Counted from the stretch's first letter, positions 41,645-51,660 are shown. The stretch: 64,000 bases of DNA from Terribacillus aidingensis (GCF_040703035.1 NZ_CP159996.1:1088001-1152000); one strand, 5' to 3'. Notes: generated by a model from the letters alone, not told the origin. Numbers and translations: made by a program.

Positions 41645-43048
41645 GTGGGGAAGCAAATCATTTTGAATGCATTCGATATGAATAGTGCGATGCATAACTC
41701 GCATGGGTTGTGGAAGCACCCAGAGAGTAAGCGGCATCGGCAGTATAAGGATTTGAATTATTGGATTGATCTGGCGAAGCTACTCGAACGCGGTAAATTC
41801 GATGCCATCTTCTTTGCCGATGTATTGGGGATATATGATGTTTACCGGAATAGTAAAGCTCCTTCTATCCGGGATGGTCTGCAGGTTCCCCTGAATGATC
41901 CAGCGCTATTGATTTCTGCGATGGCAAGTGTAACCGCGAATTTGGGTTTCGCCGTTACAGTAAGTACTACATATGAACCACCATTTGGAAATGCGCGTCG
42001 TTTTTCCACGCTGGATCATTTGACGAAGGGCAGAGTTGCTTGGAATGTTGTGACGTCATATCTTCCGAATGCTGCGCGGAATTTTGGTTTGACCGAAATG
42101 ATCAAGCATGATGAGCGGTATGAGATTGCCGATGAATTCCTGGAGGTTTCTTATAAGCTATGGGAAAGCAGCTGGGAGGAGGATGCAGTGATTGAGGATT
42201 TGCAAAACCAAGTATTAGTGAATCCTGAAAAAGTACATGAAATCAATCATGAAGGCCATTACTTCCAGGTAGAGGGACCACATTTGAGTGAGCCTTCCCC
42301 ACAGCGGACACCTGTGATTTATCAAGCAGGTACATCCGAACGTGGACGGGAATTTGCTTCCAAGCATGCAGAATGTGTTTTCGTTGGAGGGCCCACGCCT
42401 GAGCGCATCCGTTATTATGCAGAGGATATAAGGGAGAGAGCTGCCAAGCATGGCCGAAATCCAGATCATATTAAGATTTTCTCTTTCCTGAGTGTCATCG
42501 TAGCGGAAACAACAGAAGAGGCACAGCAAAAGTATCAGGAATATGCAAGTCATTGGAGTCCAGATGCTGCCAAGGCGCAATTTGGTGCAAGCGGCTATGA
42601 CATTTCTGAATATGAGGAAAAGGATCCTGACGAGCCGTTTTCTTATGGTAAAACGACAGAAGGCGGTCACTATAAAGCAGCCTCATTGACAAAGGATGCA
42701 GCCAAGCAGCTGACAGTCGGCGAAGCATTGAAGCGGTTTGATACACCTGACAAAAGCTTGATAGTCGGGAATCCAGACGAGGTGGCAGATAGCATCCAGC
42801 ACCAATTCGAAGAATCCGGAGTCGACGGTTTTAATTTGAACCATCTTGTTACACCAGGGGATTTGGAGTCCTTTGTTGACCTGGTCATCCCGATTCTGCA
42901 AAAAAGGGGACTTTATAAACAGTCCTACAAATCAGGCACATTGAGAGAAAAATTATTTGACTATGAATCAAGCAGACTGCCGGCTGGGCATCCCGCAACT
43001 AACTATCGCCAGCTGAAAATACCGACAGGAGAGGGAGATGAAAGGTGA
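41645..43048 (+). CDS. Flavin-dependent monooxygenase, NtaA/SnaA/DszA/CmoJ family
   Basis: A 467-residue luciferase-like (bacterial LLM) monooxygenase: FDAIFFADVLGIYDVY, GNARRFSTLDHLTKGRVAWN, VTSYLPNAARNFG, QAGTSERGREFASKHAE. Members use FMNH2 from a separate reductase to open C-S or C-N bonds (DszA on sulfones, CmoJ/YtnJ on S-(2-succino)cysteine). SAM-riboswitch control and linkage to metNIQ favour an organosulfur compound as a sulfur source. GTG 41645 is the start, after AACGGAGGG. The reductase is not in the operon. Confidence 0.85.
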   Translation: MGKQIILNAFDMNSAMHNSHGLWKHPESKRHRQYKDLNYWIDLAKLLERGKFDAIFFADVLGIYDVYRNSKAPSIRDGLQVPLNDPALLISAMASVTANLGFAVTVSTTYEPPFGNARRFSTLDHLTKGRVAWNVVTSYLPNAARNFGLTEMIKHDERYEIADEFLEVSYKLWESSWEEDAVIEDLQNQVLVNPEKVHEINHEGHYFQVEGPHLSEPSPQRTPVIYQAGTSERGREFASKHAECVFVGGPTPERIRYYAEDIRERAAKHGRNPDHIKIFSFLSVIVAETTEEAQQKYQEYASHWSPDAAKAQFGASGYDISEYEEKDPDEPFSYGKTTEGGHYKAASLTKDAAKQLTVGEALKRFDTPDKSLIVGNPDEVADSIQHQFEESGVDGFNLNHLVTPGDLESFVDLVIPILQKRGLYKQSYKSGTLREKLFDYESSRLPAGHPATNYRQLKIPTGEGDER

Positions 43049-44076
43049 TAAAACTGGAGAACATCACAAAGAAATATAGCAGCAAGGGAAAGGAGATCAT
43101 TGGCGTTAACGATGTGACACTAACCGTTGAAGCTGGAGAAGTGTTTGGGATAGTTGGATACAGCGGAGCGGGCAAGAGCACCTTGCTGCGCTGCATCAAC
43201 CTATTGGAAAAGCCAACGTCTGGCAAAGTCTTTGTTGATGGAGTTAATTTGCATGAGCTGTCGCCAAAGGATCTGCGAAAAGCAAGACAGTCGATCGGTA
43301 TGATCTTTCAAGGTTTTCATTTAGTCTCCTCAAAAACGGTATATGAGAATGTGGCATTTGCATTACGAGCTGCAGGAGCAGATAAAAAACAAATAAAGCA
43401 GCGAGTGGATGAGCTGCTTGCCTTAGTGGGGTTAGAGGATCGAAAACATCAGTACCCAGCACAGCTTAGCGGCGGTCAGAAGCAGCGAGTCAGTATTGCA
43501 CGGGCACTTGCGAATCAGCCAAAGATCCTTTTATGTGACGAAGCTACTTCTGCCTTGGACCCTGGTACGACAAAATCAATTTTGGCTTTGCTGAAGAAAA
43601 TAAATAAAGAACTGGGTCTGACAATCGTTGTCATCACGCACGAAATGGAGGTTGTAAAGGAGATTTGCAGCCGCTGTGCAGTGATGCAGGATGGGAAAGT
43701 GGTAGAGCATGGTCCCACTTATGATATTTTCTCCGATCCTGCTAATCCTCTGACAGTATCGTTTATCCAGACTGTACTTAGTTTTGATCTCCCTGAAGAA
43801 TTATTGGGAGAGATAAACGGAAAGCTGGTCAGGCTGCAATTCAAAGGCAGCATTGCTGCCGATGCTGTTGTATCGGATATGCTGCAGGCTTTTCCGATCC
43901 GCGGCAATATACTGCACGGCAAAGTAGAGTACATCCAAAGCAAGCCGTTAGGAATTTTTGTGATGGAATTGAACGGAAATGAAGCAGAAGTAAATAAAGC
44001 AATTGCTTATCTGAGAGATAAAGTAAGCAAGGTGGAGGTGTTTGATGATGGATCGCGTAATCGCCATCTTGCCTGA
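43045..44076 (+). CDS. metN: Methionine ABC transporter ATP-binding protein
   Basis: A 343-residue ATPase with Walker A GYSGAGKST, the signature LSGGQKQRVSIARAL, Walker B ILLCDEATSALD, and a C-terminal NIL domain (about 265-340) that senses internal methionine. The GTG start overlaps the monooxygenase stop (GTGA). It forms the D/L-methionine importer with the next two genes; as part of this operon it may import a methionine derivative or other sulfur compound. Confidence 0.93.
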   Translation: MIKLENITKKYSSKGKEIIGVNDVTLTVEAGEVFGIVGYSGAGKSTLLRCINLLEKPTSGKVFVDGVNLHELSPKDLRKARQSIGMIFQGFHLVSSKTVYENVAFALRAAGADKKQIKQRVDELLALVGLEDRKHQYPAQLSGGQKQRVSIARALANQPKILLCDEATSALDPGTTKSILALLKKINKELGLTIVVITHEMEVVKEICSRCAVMQDGKVVEHGPTYDIFSDPANPLTVSFIQTVLSFDLPEELLGEINGKLVRLQFKGSIAADAVVSDMLQAFPIRGNILHGKVEYIQSKPLGIFVMELNGNEAEVNKAIAYLRDKVSKVEVFDDGSRNRHLA

Positions 44077-44707
44077 ATTGAACCAAGCATTTCTTGAAAC
44101 GCTTCTAATGGTTTCCATCGCTTTGGCTGTGGCAATCTTGATTGGGCTGCCCTTTGGAATACTATTATTTGTAACAGACCGAGGTTTGTTTTTAGAAAAT
44201 GTGGTGGTAAAAAGAATAGCCGGACTAATTATTAATCTCATTCGATCGGTTCCTTTTGTAATTCTGCTTGTCTTTTTACTGCCTTTCACACAATTTCTGC
44301 TCAATACGACGATAGGTCCTTTAGCTGCTTCTGTATCTTTATCTGTTGCAGCTATCCCGTTTTATGCGAGAATCGTTGAATCCTCAGCCAGGGATATAGA
44401 CAAGGGTGTGATTGAAGCAGCTATTGCGGTAGGTGCTTCTCCGTGGATGATTATCAGAAGTATCATCCTTCCGGAAGTAAAACCGGGCTTAATCACAGGA
44501 CTAACCATTACAGCTATCAGTCTTATTGGATATTCTGCTATGGCCGGCACAATAGGCGGAGGCGGGATCGGAGATTTGGCAATACGGTATGGGTACTACA
44601 GATACGATAATACAATCATGTTCACTACAGTTATCGTACTGATAGTACTCGTTCAAGTTGTTCAATACTTAGGTGATCTTATAGCAAGAGTTGTATCAAA
44701 AAGATGA
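44045..44707 (+). CDS. metI: Methionine ABC transporter permease
   Basis: A 220-residue permease with five to six membrane helices and the EAA loop (VIEAAIAVGASPWMIIRSI, LPEVKPGLITG) that docks on MetN. It begins inside the end of metN (overlap of about 32 bases) after GGAGGTG. Two adjacent ATGs (44045, 44048) are possible starts. Confidence 0.93.
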   Translation: MMDRVIAILPELNQAFLETLLMVSIALAVAILIGLPFGILLFVTDRGLFLENVVVKRIAGLIINLIRSVPFVILLVFLLPFTQFLLNTTIGPLAASVSLSVAAIPFYARIVESSARDIDKGVIEAAIAVGASPWMIIRSIILPEVKPGLITGLTITAISLIGYSAMAGTIGGGGIGDLAIRYGYYRYDNTIMFTTVIVLIVLVQVVQYLGDLIARVVSKR

Positions 44708-44726
44708 ACTATGAGGAGGAACGAAA

Positions 44727-45539
44727 ATGAAAAAAGCTATTTTATTGTTATTTGCCACAGTGTTCATCACAGTCTTAGCTGGCTGCGGTTCCGGAGAAAG
44801 CAGTGCCTCATCCGATAAAAATATCGTCCTAGGTGCAACAATTCCGTATAGCGACATGCTTGAAAAAGGCGTAAAACCGTATCTGGAGGATAAAGGATAT
44901 ACAGTGGAAGTAAAGGAGTTCAATGATTATGTGCAGCCGAACAAATCGTTGGAAACCGGTTCACTAGACGCCAATTTATTTCAGCATAAAGTATATATGG
45001 ACGCTTTCGCCGAGGAGAACAACATGGAGCTGACCAGCGTAATAACAGTTCCAACAGCACCTATCGGTATTTATTCAAATGAATTCAAGTCACTGGATGA
45101 AATAAAAGATGGAAGCACCGTTGCACTCGCTAATGATCCGACTAATCTTGGTCGTGGACTGACCGTCCTAAGAGATAATGGTCTTATTGAAATCGATGAA
45201 AATGCTGATCCATTGCGGGTCACAGAGAAAGACGTGATAAGCAATCCGAAGAATTTAAAATTTGAACCAGTAGAAGCTGCACAGCTGCCGCGGACATTGG
45301 AATCCGTTGATTTGGCTGCTATTAATGGAAACTTCGCTATATCAGCTGGCATCGATTTAGCAACAGCACTCGCACTTGACGAATTGCCGGAGGACATTCA
45401 GAACCGCGTAGTAGTCTCTACAGAAAATAAAGATGAGCAATTTGTTCAGGATATAAAGGAAGCGGTGGAGTCGGAGGAGTTTGCTAAGGTGATTGAGGAA
45501 GAGTTTCCAGAATTTCATAAGCCTGAGTGGATGAAGTAA
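44727..45539 (+). CDS. metQ: Methionine-binding lipoprotein
   Basis: A 270-residue NlpA/MetQ protein with signal peptide and lipobox LAGC (Cys20). Family motifs IVLGATIPYSDMLE, ETGSLDANLFQHKVYMD, PTAPIGIYSNEFKSLDEI, and INGNFAISAG are present. It binds methionine outside the membrane and delivers it to MetNI. GAGGAGGAAC precedes the ATG; a terminator follows seven bases after the stop. Confidence 0.93.
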   Translation: MKKAILLLFATVFITVLAGCGSGESSASSDKNIVLGATIPYSDMLEKGVKPYLEDKGYTVEVKEFNDYVQPNKSLETGSLDANLFQHKVYMDAFAEENNMELTSVITVPTAPIGIYSNEFKSLDEIKDGSTVALANDPTNLGRGLTVLRDNGLIEIDENADPLRVTEKDVISNPKNLKFEPVEAAQLPRTLESVDLAAINGNFAISAGIDLATALALDELPEDIQNRVVVSTENKDEQFVQDIKEAVESEEFAKVIEEEFPEFHKPEWMK

Positions 45540-45545
45540 TGTACG

Positions 45546-45577
45546 GAAAGAGAAGGGTGATCCTTCTCTTTTTTTTG
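45546..45577 (+). terminator. Terminator of the metNIQ operon
   Basis: AAAGAGAAGG-GTGAT-CCTTCTCTTT and a T8 run. Confidence 0.93.
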
Positions 45578-45770
45578 TGCTTAATAGATGTACCTTAAAG
45601 AAATTGTTCATGATATAGGTACCATATTTCGCAGACATAGCAGATTTACTTAAGTATAATTACACGGAAGAATAAGTAGAAAAAACTCTAGAGTGAAATG
45701 CCCGAACGGGAAAGACAGAACATCTTAGAATGGTGCATACTATTCTTAAGGATATCTTTAGGAGAAAAAA

Positions 45771-46967
45771 ATGGACAATCATGTGTACACTCAAAACAAT
45801 ATAAAACAAGAAAACAATAATATGATCGCAGCAAGGATACCAGGATTAATTTGGATCTTTGTTACTTTTACTGCTTCTTTAATTTTACAAATTGTATCAG
45901 GCAGTTCTTTTCTGCATTGCGCTTTATTTAGTATATTGATCATTATTTTTAGCATTTTATATTGGCTTTCAAACAGATTCCTTCCAAAGAGAGCATGGAT
46001 GTATTTTGGTGTCCAAGGGTTGATTGTGTATGGAAGTGCCTTTTTTATGTACAACGTTTCTGCAACAATTATTGCATTGTTTCCCTTGCTCTTAGGTCAG
46101 CTAGTAGGAATGGTTGGGAGAAACAGAGTTGCGTTCTTTGTAATATTATCAGGTCTTTCTATTATTGCATCAGTCATCATTATTCCAAATGAAGATTTGT
46201 TTACCTACTTTGTTATTGTTATTCCTGCTACTTTAATAATTGTTGCCTATGCTGCAATCTTCTTCAAACAGGTAAATGCAAGAATAAGAACGCAACAAAT
46301 TCTGCAGGAACTGGAAGAGGCACATCACCAAGTAGAGAATCTAACGCTGTATAGTGAACGGCAGAGAATGGCTCGTGATTTGCATGATACGCTGGCACAA
46401 GGGATTGCTGGTATAAAAATGCAGCTCGAGGCAATCAATGCCCACCTTTCTAATGGAAATCAAGAGCGTGCGCAGCAAATAGCGCAACTTGCTATGAAAG
46501 GTGCCAGCTCCGTATTGGCAGATTCCCGGATTGTCATTGATGACTTACGTTTACACGAAGAAAATATCGACTTAGAGTACATCCTGCGCGAAAATACGCA
46601 GCAGTTTACAACTGCAACAAGTATACCATGCAGTTTAAAATATGCAGTCGTGCAATCTCTATCGCCGAAAATTACCGAGCATCTTTCCAAAATCGTTAGT
46701 GAATGTCTGTTGAATATCGCACGTTATAGCAAGGCAAGCGAAGCTTCTGTCTCTATTACAGGCACTTTGGATAATCGTATCCGTTTAGAAGTGGAGGATA
46801 ATGGTGTTGGCTTTGATGCAGAAGAAATCTCAAACAAGCAAGGGCATTACGGCTTAATTGGTATGAAGGAACGTGTAAGGATTTTAGGCGGAGAGATCCA
46901 CATTAGCAGCACATTGGGAGAAGGTACAACAGTGACAGTCAGTATTCCGGAGAATGGAGAGGATTAA
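45771..46967 (+). CDS. ydfH: NarL-type sensor histidine kinase (YdfH-like)
   Basis: A 398-residue kinase: several N-terminal membrane helices (about residues 24-165), HisKA_3 with the phosphorylated His205 in ARDLHDTLAQG, and a HATPase domain with EVEDNGVGFD and GHYGLIGMKERV. It ends one base before its response regulator gene. An MMPL exporter gene follows; in B. subtilis the ydfHI system controls ydfJ, also an MMPL protein, and the order here is the same. The signal is unknown. GGAGAAAAAA precedes the ATG. Confidence 0.85.
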   Translation: MDNHVYTQNNIKQENNNMIAARIPGLIWIFVTFTASLILQIVSGSSFLHCALFSILIIIFSILYWLSNRFLPKRAWMYFGVQGLIVYGSAFFMYNVSATIIALFPLLLGQLVGMVGRNRVAFFVILSGLSIIASVIIIPNEDLFTYFVIVIPATLIIVAYAAIFFKQVNARIRTQQILQELEEAHHQVENLTLYSERQRMARDLHDTLAQGIAGIKMQLEAINAHLSNGNQERAQQIAQLAMKGASSVLADSRIVIDDLRLHEENIDLEYILRENTQQFTTATSIPCSLKYAVVQSLSPKITEHLSKIVSECLLNIARYSKASEASVSITGTLDNRIRLEVEDNGVGFDAEEISNKQGHYGLIGMKERVRILGGEIHISSTLGEGTTVTVSIPENGED

Positions 46968-47621
46968 ATGACGTATAAAGTGCTTATCGCAGATGACCAT
47001 GTAGTCGTAAGAGAAGGTCTGAAATTGCTTATAGAAACAAATGAAAATTATAAAACCATAGGCGAAGCCGGACATGGGGCAGAAGCAATCCAGCTTGTAA
47101 ATGATCTAGAACCCGATATACTATTGATGGATTTGTACATGCCGGTCATGAGCGGCATGGAAGCAATTCGTAAGCTATCTGTTACGCATCCTAAGCTGCC
47201 TATTATCATTCTCACAACTTATAATGAAGACCAATTGCTGGCAGAAGGATTTGCTTTAGGTGCAAAAGGTTATCTCCTGAAAGATACCAGTCTCCAATCT
47301 TTGTTTCATTCTATGGATGCTGCTATGAATGGGGAGACCCTCATAGGAGAAGACATGATGAAGAGAATCCGGGATTATCAGGAAAAAAGGCAACATATTA
47401 AAGAAAAAGTCCAGCTTTCCCGAATGGAAATCATCATTCTTCAAGCGGTTGCCAGAGGGACGACGAGCAAGGATATTGCTTTTGATATGGGTGTTTCGGA
47501 AAGGACAGTAAAATCAAGGCTAACAGCTATCTTTAATAAATTGGGCGTGGATTCCCGAACGGAAGCGGTTGCTGTAGCCATTGAATCAGGTTTGATTCAC
47601 CTTAACTATAATAAATTATAG
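46968..47621 (+). CDS. ydfI: NarL/LuxR-type response regulator (YdfI-like)
   Basis: A 217-residue regulator: receiver domain with phosphoacceptor Asp55 (ILLMDLYMPV), Thr and Lys of the switch (LTTYNED, KGYLLKDT), and a LuxR HTH (MEIIILQAVARGTTSKDIAF, ERTVKSRLTAIFNKLGV). It starts directly after the kinase stop and is its partner. It probably activates the MMPL gene 105 bases downstream. Confidence 0.88.
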   Translation: MTYKVLIADDHVVVREGLKLLIETNENYKTIGEAGHGAEAIQLVNDLEPDILLMDLYMPVMSGMEAIRKLSVTHPKLPIIILTTYNEDQLLAEGFALGAKGYLLKDTSLQSLFHSMDAAMNGETLIGEDMMKRIRDYQEKRQHIKEKVQLSRMEIIILQAVARGTTSKDIAFDMGVSERTVKSRLTAIFNKLGVDSRTEAVAVAIESGLIHLNYNKL

Positions 47622-47629
47622 GTTCTATA

Positions 47630-47661
47630 AAAACGTACTGCCCAAACGTACGTTTTTTTTA
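47630..47661 (+). terminator. Terminator after the two-component genes
   Basis: AAACGTAC-TGCCCAAAC-GTACGTTT followed by T run. Confidence 0.8.
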
Positions 47662-47726
47662 TTTGCGCTTCCTTTAATATGAATGGAGTAAGATATTCAG
47701 GTTCTAAAATGAGAAGGGAGATTTTT

Positions 47727-49919
47727 ATGTCAACATTGTTATATAGATTAGGAAAATGGAGTGCATTGCATAAAAAGACGGTTCTTGTAGGATGGGTTGC
47801 CTTCATTGCCATCATCTTTATGTCTGCATTTCTTTTAAAACCGTCTTTCTCAGGGGATATGAGTATACCGGGAACACCGTCTGAGGAAGCAAATGCTTTA
47901 TTGCAGGATGAATTCCCAAGTGGATCGGATACTGGTTCGCTAAGGATTGTGTTTGGTGCAGAGGGTAACGAGAGTTTAACATCTGAACCTTCACAGCAAA
48001 CAATCAGCGACGTGCTTGATAAGATAATGGAAGATGACGAAGTAGCATCTGCAGCAAATCCATTTGAAGCACAGACTGTAAGTGCAGATGGAAGTGTTGC
48101 TTATGCTGATATCACATATAAAGAAGCTGCTGCCGATGTTCCGGAATCTTCGTTGGAACATGCTGAAAAAAGTATTGAAATTGCCGAGAACGAAGGAATA
48201 CAAGTTGCAATGAAAGGCGATATCATACCGTCTGAAGTAGAAATCGGAGGAATCTCCGAGGTGATTGGTATCGTAATGGCCTTCATTGTATTAAGCATCA
48301 CCTTTGCATCGTTTGTCATAGCTGGATTACCGATATTAAACGCATTACTTGGTTTGGTTGCCAGCATTGGTGTAACGCTGATTGGTGCAAGTATGTTCGA
48401 CATTACATCATTTAGTTTGTCTCTCTCCGTTATGATCGGCTTGGCTGTTGGAATAGATTATGCGCTGTTCATCTTTTCTAAACATAGGCAGCAGGTAAGG
48501 GAAGGTATCGAGGTTAACGAATCCATCGCAAGGGCTAACGGAACGGCAGGGGGAGCAGTAATATTCGCAGGTCTGACAGTCATTGTTGCCTTATGCGGTT
48601 TGACTGTAGTAGGTATTCCGTTCCTTGCAGCAATGGGGATTACAGCTGCAATAAGTGTCCTTTTCGCAGTACTAGTGTCCATTACTGCTGGTCCCGCTGT
48701 ATTGGCTTTCGTAGGCAGAAAAATAGAGAAGAAGAATCGTCTGTTAAGTAAATCAGCTAAAATTCAAAAAGGACAAACTGACTCGAACGCCTGGGGACGA
48801 TTCGTTACAAAGCAGCCTCTAATAGTCGCGATTCTCAGCATCGTGATTTTGGTTATAATCAGCATCCCGGCTTCCGATATGCGGTTGGGTTTGCCTGATG
48901 ATGGAATGAAAGCAAAAGACGATCAGGCACGGCAAGCCTACGATTTATTGGCAGATGGATTCGGTGAAGGTTTTAACGGACCTTTGGCTGTTTTGGTTGA
49001 CGCTTCCGAAACAAGCGGTGACCAGACAGTACAGTTCCAAAGAGCAACAGAAGAGATTGGTAAATTGGATAATGTAAGCCAAGTAACTCCAGCTATGCCT
49101 AACGAAAGCGGAAAGTATGCAATCGTTAATGTATTACCGGAAACAGGTCCAAATGATAGTGGCACAGCAGACCTAGTTCACGATATAAGAAAGCTTTCTT
49201 TAAATGATGGTGGAGAGCATATCGAGTTACGAGTTACTGGTCTGACTGCAATCAATATTGATATTGCTGAAAAGTTGAATGATGCAATACCTATTTTTGC
49301 TGTGATTATTGTAGGATTTGCATTTATTTTGCTAATGATCGTATTCCGTTCCTTATTAGTACCGCTTACCGCAGTAGCTGGATTCCTGCTTACTATGACT
49401 GCGACATTAGGTTTTTCCGTATTCATTTTGCAGGATGGATATTTGAATAGCTTGCTAGGTATTCCGCAAGAGGGGCCAATCCTGGCATTCCTGCCAATTC
49501 TGGTTATAGGTATTTTGTTTGGTTTAGCAATGGATTATCAAGTATTCCTTGTTAGCCGCATGCACGAAGAATATACAATCACTAAGGATCCGGTCAGATC
49601 CATTTTAGCAGGTCTAAAGTATAGTGGCCCTGTCGTAACAGCTGCAGGTTTGATCATGATCTTTGTATTTGCTGGATTTATCTTTGCGGGAGATTCGATG
49701 ATCAAGTCAATGGGACTAGCTCTGACATTCGGTGTGTTGTTCGATGCCTTCATCGTTCGCTTGGCACTTATTCCAGCAATAATGAAGCTGATGGGACATG
49801 CTACTTGGTACCTGCCTAAATGGCTCGATAAGATAATTCCTAATGTAGATATTGAAGGACATAAGTTGTCTGAAAAACTAAGTGAACAAAATAAAAAGGA
49901 ATCTGAACGAATTAAGTAA
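47727..49919 (+). CDS. ydfJ: MMPL/RND-family exporter (YdfJ-like)
   Basis: A 730-residue transporter with two repeats, each of one helix, a large outer loop, and five helices. GLAVGIDYALFIFSKHRQQV in the first half and GLAMDYQVFLVSRMHEEY in the second are the MMPL signatures that carry the proton-relay Asp. Such proteins export lipids, siderophores or toxic hydrophobic compounds with proton motive force. ATG 47727 follows AGAAGGGAG; the open frame extends upstream without an RBS. The control pair upstream suggests induction by a membrane-active compound (inference). Confidence 0.88.
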   Translation: MSTLLYRLGKWSALHKKTVLVGWVAFIAIIFMSAFLLKPSFSGDMSIPGTPSEEANALLQDEFPSGSDTGSLRIVFGAEGNESLTSEPSQQTISDVLDKIMEDDEVASAANPFEAQTVSADGSVAYADITYKEAAADVPESSLEHAEKSIEIAENEGIQVAMKGDIIPSEVEIGGISEVIGIVMAFIVLSITFASFVIAGLPILNALLGLVASIGVTLIGASMFDITSFSLSLSVMIGLAVGIDYALFIFSKHRQQVREGIEVNESIARANGTAGGAVIFAGLTVIVALCGLTVVGIPFLAAMGITAAISVLFAVLVSITAGPAVLAFVGRKIEKKNRLLSKSAKIQKGQTDSNAWGRFVTKQPLIVAILSIVILVIISIPASDMRLGLPDDGMKAKDDQARQAYDLLADGFGEGFNGPLAVLVDASETSGDQTVQFQRATEEIGKLDNVSQVTPAMPNESGKYAIVNVLPETGPNDSGTADLVHDIRKLSLNDGGEHIELRVTGLTAINIDIAEKLNDAIPIFAVIIVGFAFILLMIVFRSLLVPLTAVAGFLLTMTATLGFSVFILQDGYLNSLLGIPQEGPILAFLPILVIGILFGLAMDYQVFLVSRMHEEYTITKDPVRSILAGLKYSGPVVTAAGLIMIFVFAGFIFAGDSMIKSMGLALTFGVLFDAFIVRLALIPAIMKLMGHATWYLPKWLDKIIPNVDIEGHKLSEKLSEQNKKESERIK

Positions 49920-49928
49920 TATTTTGCT

Positions 49929-49965
49929 AAACAGACCATGTAGCTTTACATGGTCTGTTTTCTTA
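49929..49965. terminator. Terminator of the MMPL gene
   Basis: AACAGACCATG-TAGCTTTA-CATGGTCTGTTTTCTT. Confidence 0.9.
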
Positions 49966-50045
49966 TAAAATAAATTTGAGCTGCCTCTTCAATTCCAGTA
50001 TAGTAACATGTATAGCATTCGAGATTAGAATAGGTGGAATATCGT

Positions 50046-50468
50046 ATGAATACACCCCATGAATTCATGGATGACTGGCTGGCTCTGGATAATTTACAAA
50101 TGAAAATAAAGAAGGAATTGGAAACAGTTCTTCAAAAAGAATACAGTTTATCAATTAGAGAGTTTTATGTATTGTACTATCTATCCAAAGCTCCAGAAAA
50201 AAAACTCCGTTTGCAGCAACTGCAGGAATTAATCGGGTTGAGTCAAAGTGCTCTGTCCAGGCTGGTCGGGAATATGGAAGCCGATAGCTGCGGTGCATTG
50301 CAAAAACATGTGTGTACAGATGACCGCAGAGGTACATATACGCAGATGACAGAGTTAGGGGAGAACAAACTGCAGCGTGGTCTTCAAACGTTTCATGAAG
50401 TCATAAGTACTAACTTTGCTCAAGTTGATTCAGAGCGGATATTAAAGCAATTGCTGGATAAATTATAA
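50046..50468 (+). CDS. MarR-family transcriptional regulator
   Basis: A 140-residue winged-helix protein: SIREFYVLYYLSKAPEKKLR, LQELIGLSQSALSRLVGNME, wing CTDDRRGTYTQMTELG. Two cysteines (in DSCGAL and KHVCTDD) near the wing could serve redox sensing, as in OhrR/YodB-like regulators (inference). ATG 50046 follows GGTGG. It lies upstream of an ene-reductase gene and separate from it by a terminator; it may still regulate it. Confidence 0.85.
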   Translation: MNTPHEFMDDWLALDNLQMKIKKELETVLQKEYSLSIREFYVLYYLSKAPEKKLRLQQLQELIGLSQSALSRLVGNMEADSCGALQKHVCTDDRRGTYTQMTELGENKLQRGLQTFHEVISTNFAQVDSERILKQLLDKL

Positions 50469-50480
50469 GATGTAGATAAT

Positions 50481-50508
50481 CAAAGTACCTGAAAAGGTAC
50501 TTTTTTTA
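50481..50508 (+). terminator. Terminator of the MarR gene
   Basis: AAAGTACCT-GAAA-AGGTACTTTTTTT. Confidence 0.9.
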
Positions 50509-50596
50509 TATGCCTTTCATTTGACAGGGTAATTTTAAAACGATAAATTAAATGCATGTGTTATGCATATAATTCGTTTGCTAAGGAGTTTTCAAC

Positions 50597-51619
50597 ATGC
50601 AAAATTTGTTCAGTACTTATAAAATAAAAAATCTAGAACTGAAAAACAGAGTAGTTATGCCGCCGATGTGCCAGTATTCTGTAGAAAAGAAAGATGGTAT
50701 AGCGAATGACTGGCATTACATGCACTATGTCAGCAGAGCGGTTGGCGGTGCAGGATTCATCATCGTCGAAATGACGGATGTAGAGCCGGATGGGAGAATC
50801 ACGGATTATGATTTAGGTTTATGGTCTGATGAACAAGTACCCGCTCTTGCAAAGATTGTAGAGGCAGTACATAGCCATGGAGCAAAAATCGGTATCCAGA
50901 TTGCTCATGCCGGACGCAAAGCAGAAGATGCGCCTGAACCAGTGGCACCCTCTGCTATACCATTTGATGAGAATTCCAAAACACCTAGAGCCCTTACAAC
51001 AGAAGAAGTAAAGAGTATGGTCGAGAAATTCCGCTCAGCTGTAAGACGTGCAGTTCAGGCTGGTTTCGATGCGATCGAAATTCATGGTGCACACGGTTAC
51101 CTTATTCACCAATTCCATTCACCATTAACGAATAAGCGTGATGATGAATATGGACAGGATTTGACTAAATTCGGTCGTGAAGTTATAGAAGCAGCTAAAG
51201 CAGAAATGCCAGCTGATATGCCTTTGATTATGCGAATTTCCGCAAGAGAATATGTGGAAGGCGGCTATGGCATCGAGGACAGTATCGAATTCTCCAAAGC
51301 ATACAAAGATGCGGGTGCAGACGTGTTTGACGTTTCTTCCGGTGGCGAAGGTCAGATTGCTGCCTGGGGAAGACCAGGCACACATGCTGCTTACCAGGTA
51401 CCATTAGCACGTCAAATCAAAGAAGCACTGCAAGTTCCAGTTATGGCTGTTGGCAGACTTGATGATCCAATCCTAGCTAATGCTGTTATTGGAAATGAAG
51501 AAGCAGATCTTGTACAAGTTGGAAGAGGCATGCTAAGAAATCCTTATTGGACATTGGAAGCTGCTAAGCAGTTGAGAAAAGAGAATATTGTACCAAAACA
51601 GTATGAAGCTGGATTCTGA
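50597..51619 (+). CDS. namA: NADPH dehydrogenase of the old-yellow-enzyme family
   Basis: A 340-residue FMN enzyme matching NamA/YqjM: NRVVMPPMCQYSV (with the Cys of the YqjM subclass), QIAHAGRKAE (the His pair region), EIHGAHGYLIHQFHSPLTN, MRISAREYVEGG, and LVQVGRGMLRNPYW. It reduces activated C=C bonds, including quinones, enones and nitro compounds, and helps against electrophile stress. AAGGAG precedes the ATG; terminator follows. Confidence 0.93.
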   Translation: MQNLFSTYKIKNLELKNRVVMPPMCQYSVEKKDGIANDWHYMHYVSRAVGGAGFIIVEMTDVEPDGRITDYDLGLWSDEQVPALAKIVEAVHSHGAKIGIQIAHAGRKAEDAPEPVAPSAIPFDENSKTPRALTTEEVKSMVEKFRSAVRRAVQAGFDAIEIHGAHGYLIHQFHSPLTNKRDDEYGQDLTKFGREVIEAAKAEMPADMPLIMRISAREYVEGGYGIEDSIEFSKAYKDAGADVFDVSSGGEGQIAAWGRPGTHAAYQVPLARQIKEALQVPVMAVGRLDDPILANAVIGNEEADLVQVGRGMLRNPYWTLEAAKQLRKENIVPKQYEAGF

Positions 51620-51627
51620 TTTAATAA

Positions 51628-51660
51628 AATAAGCCCCCTATATTTAGGGGCTTATTTTAT
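51628..51660. terminator. Terminator of namA
   Basis: AATAAGCCCCC-TATAT-TTAGGGGCTTATTTT. Confidence 0.93.
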
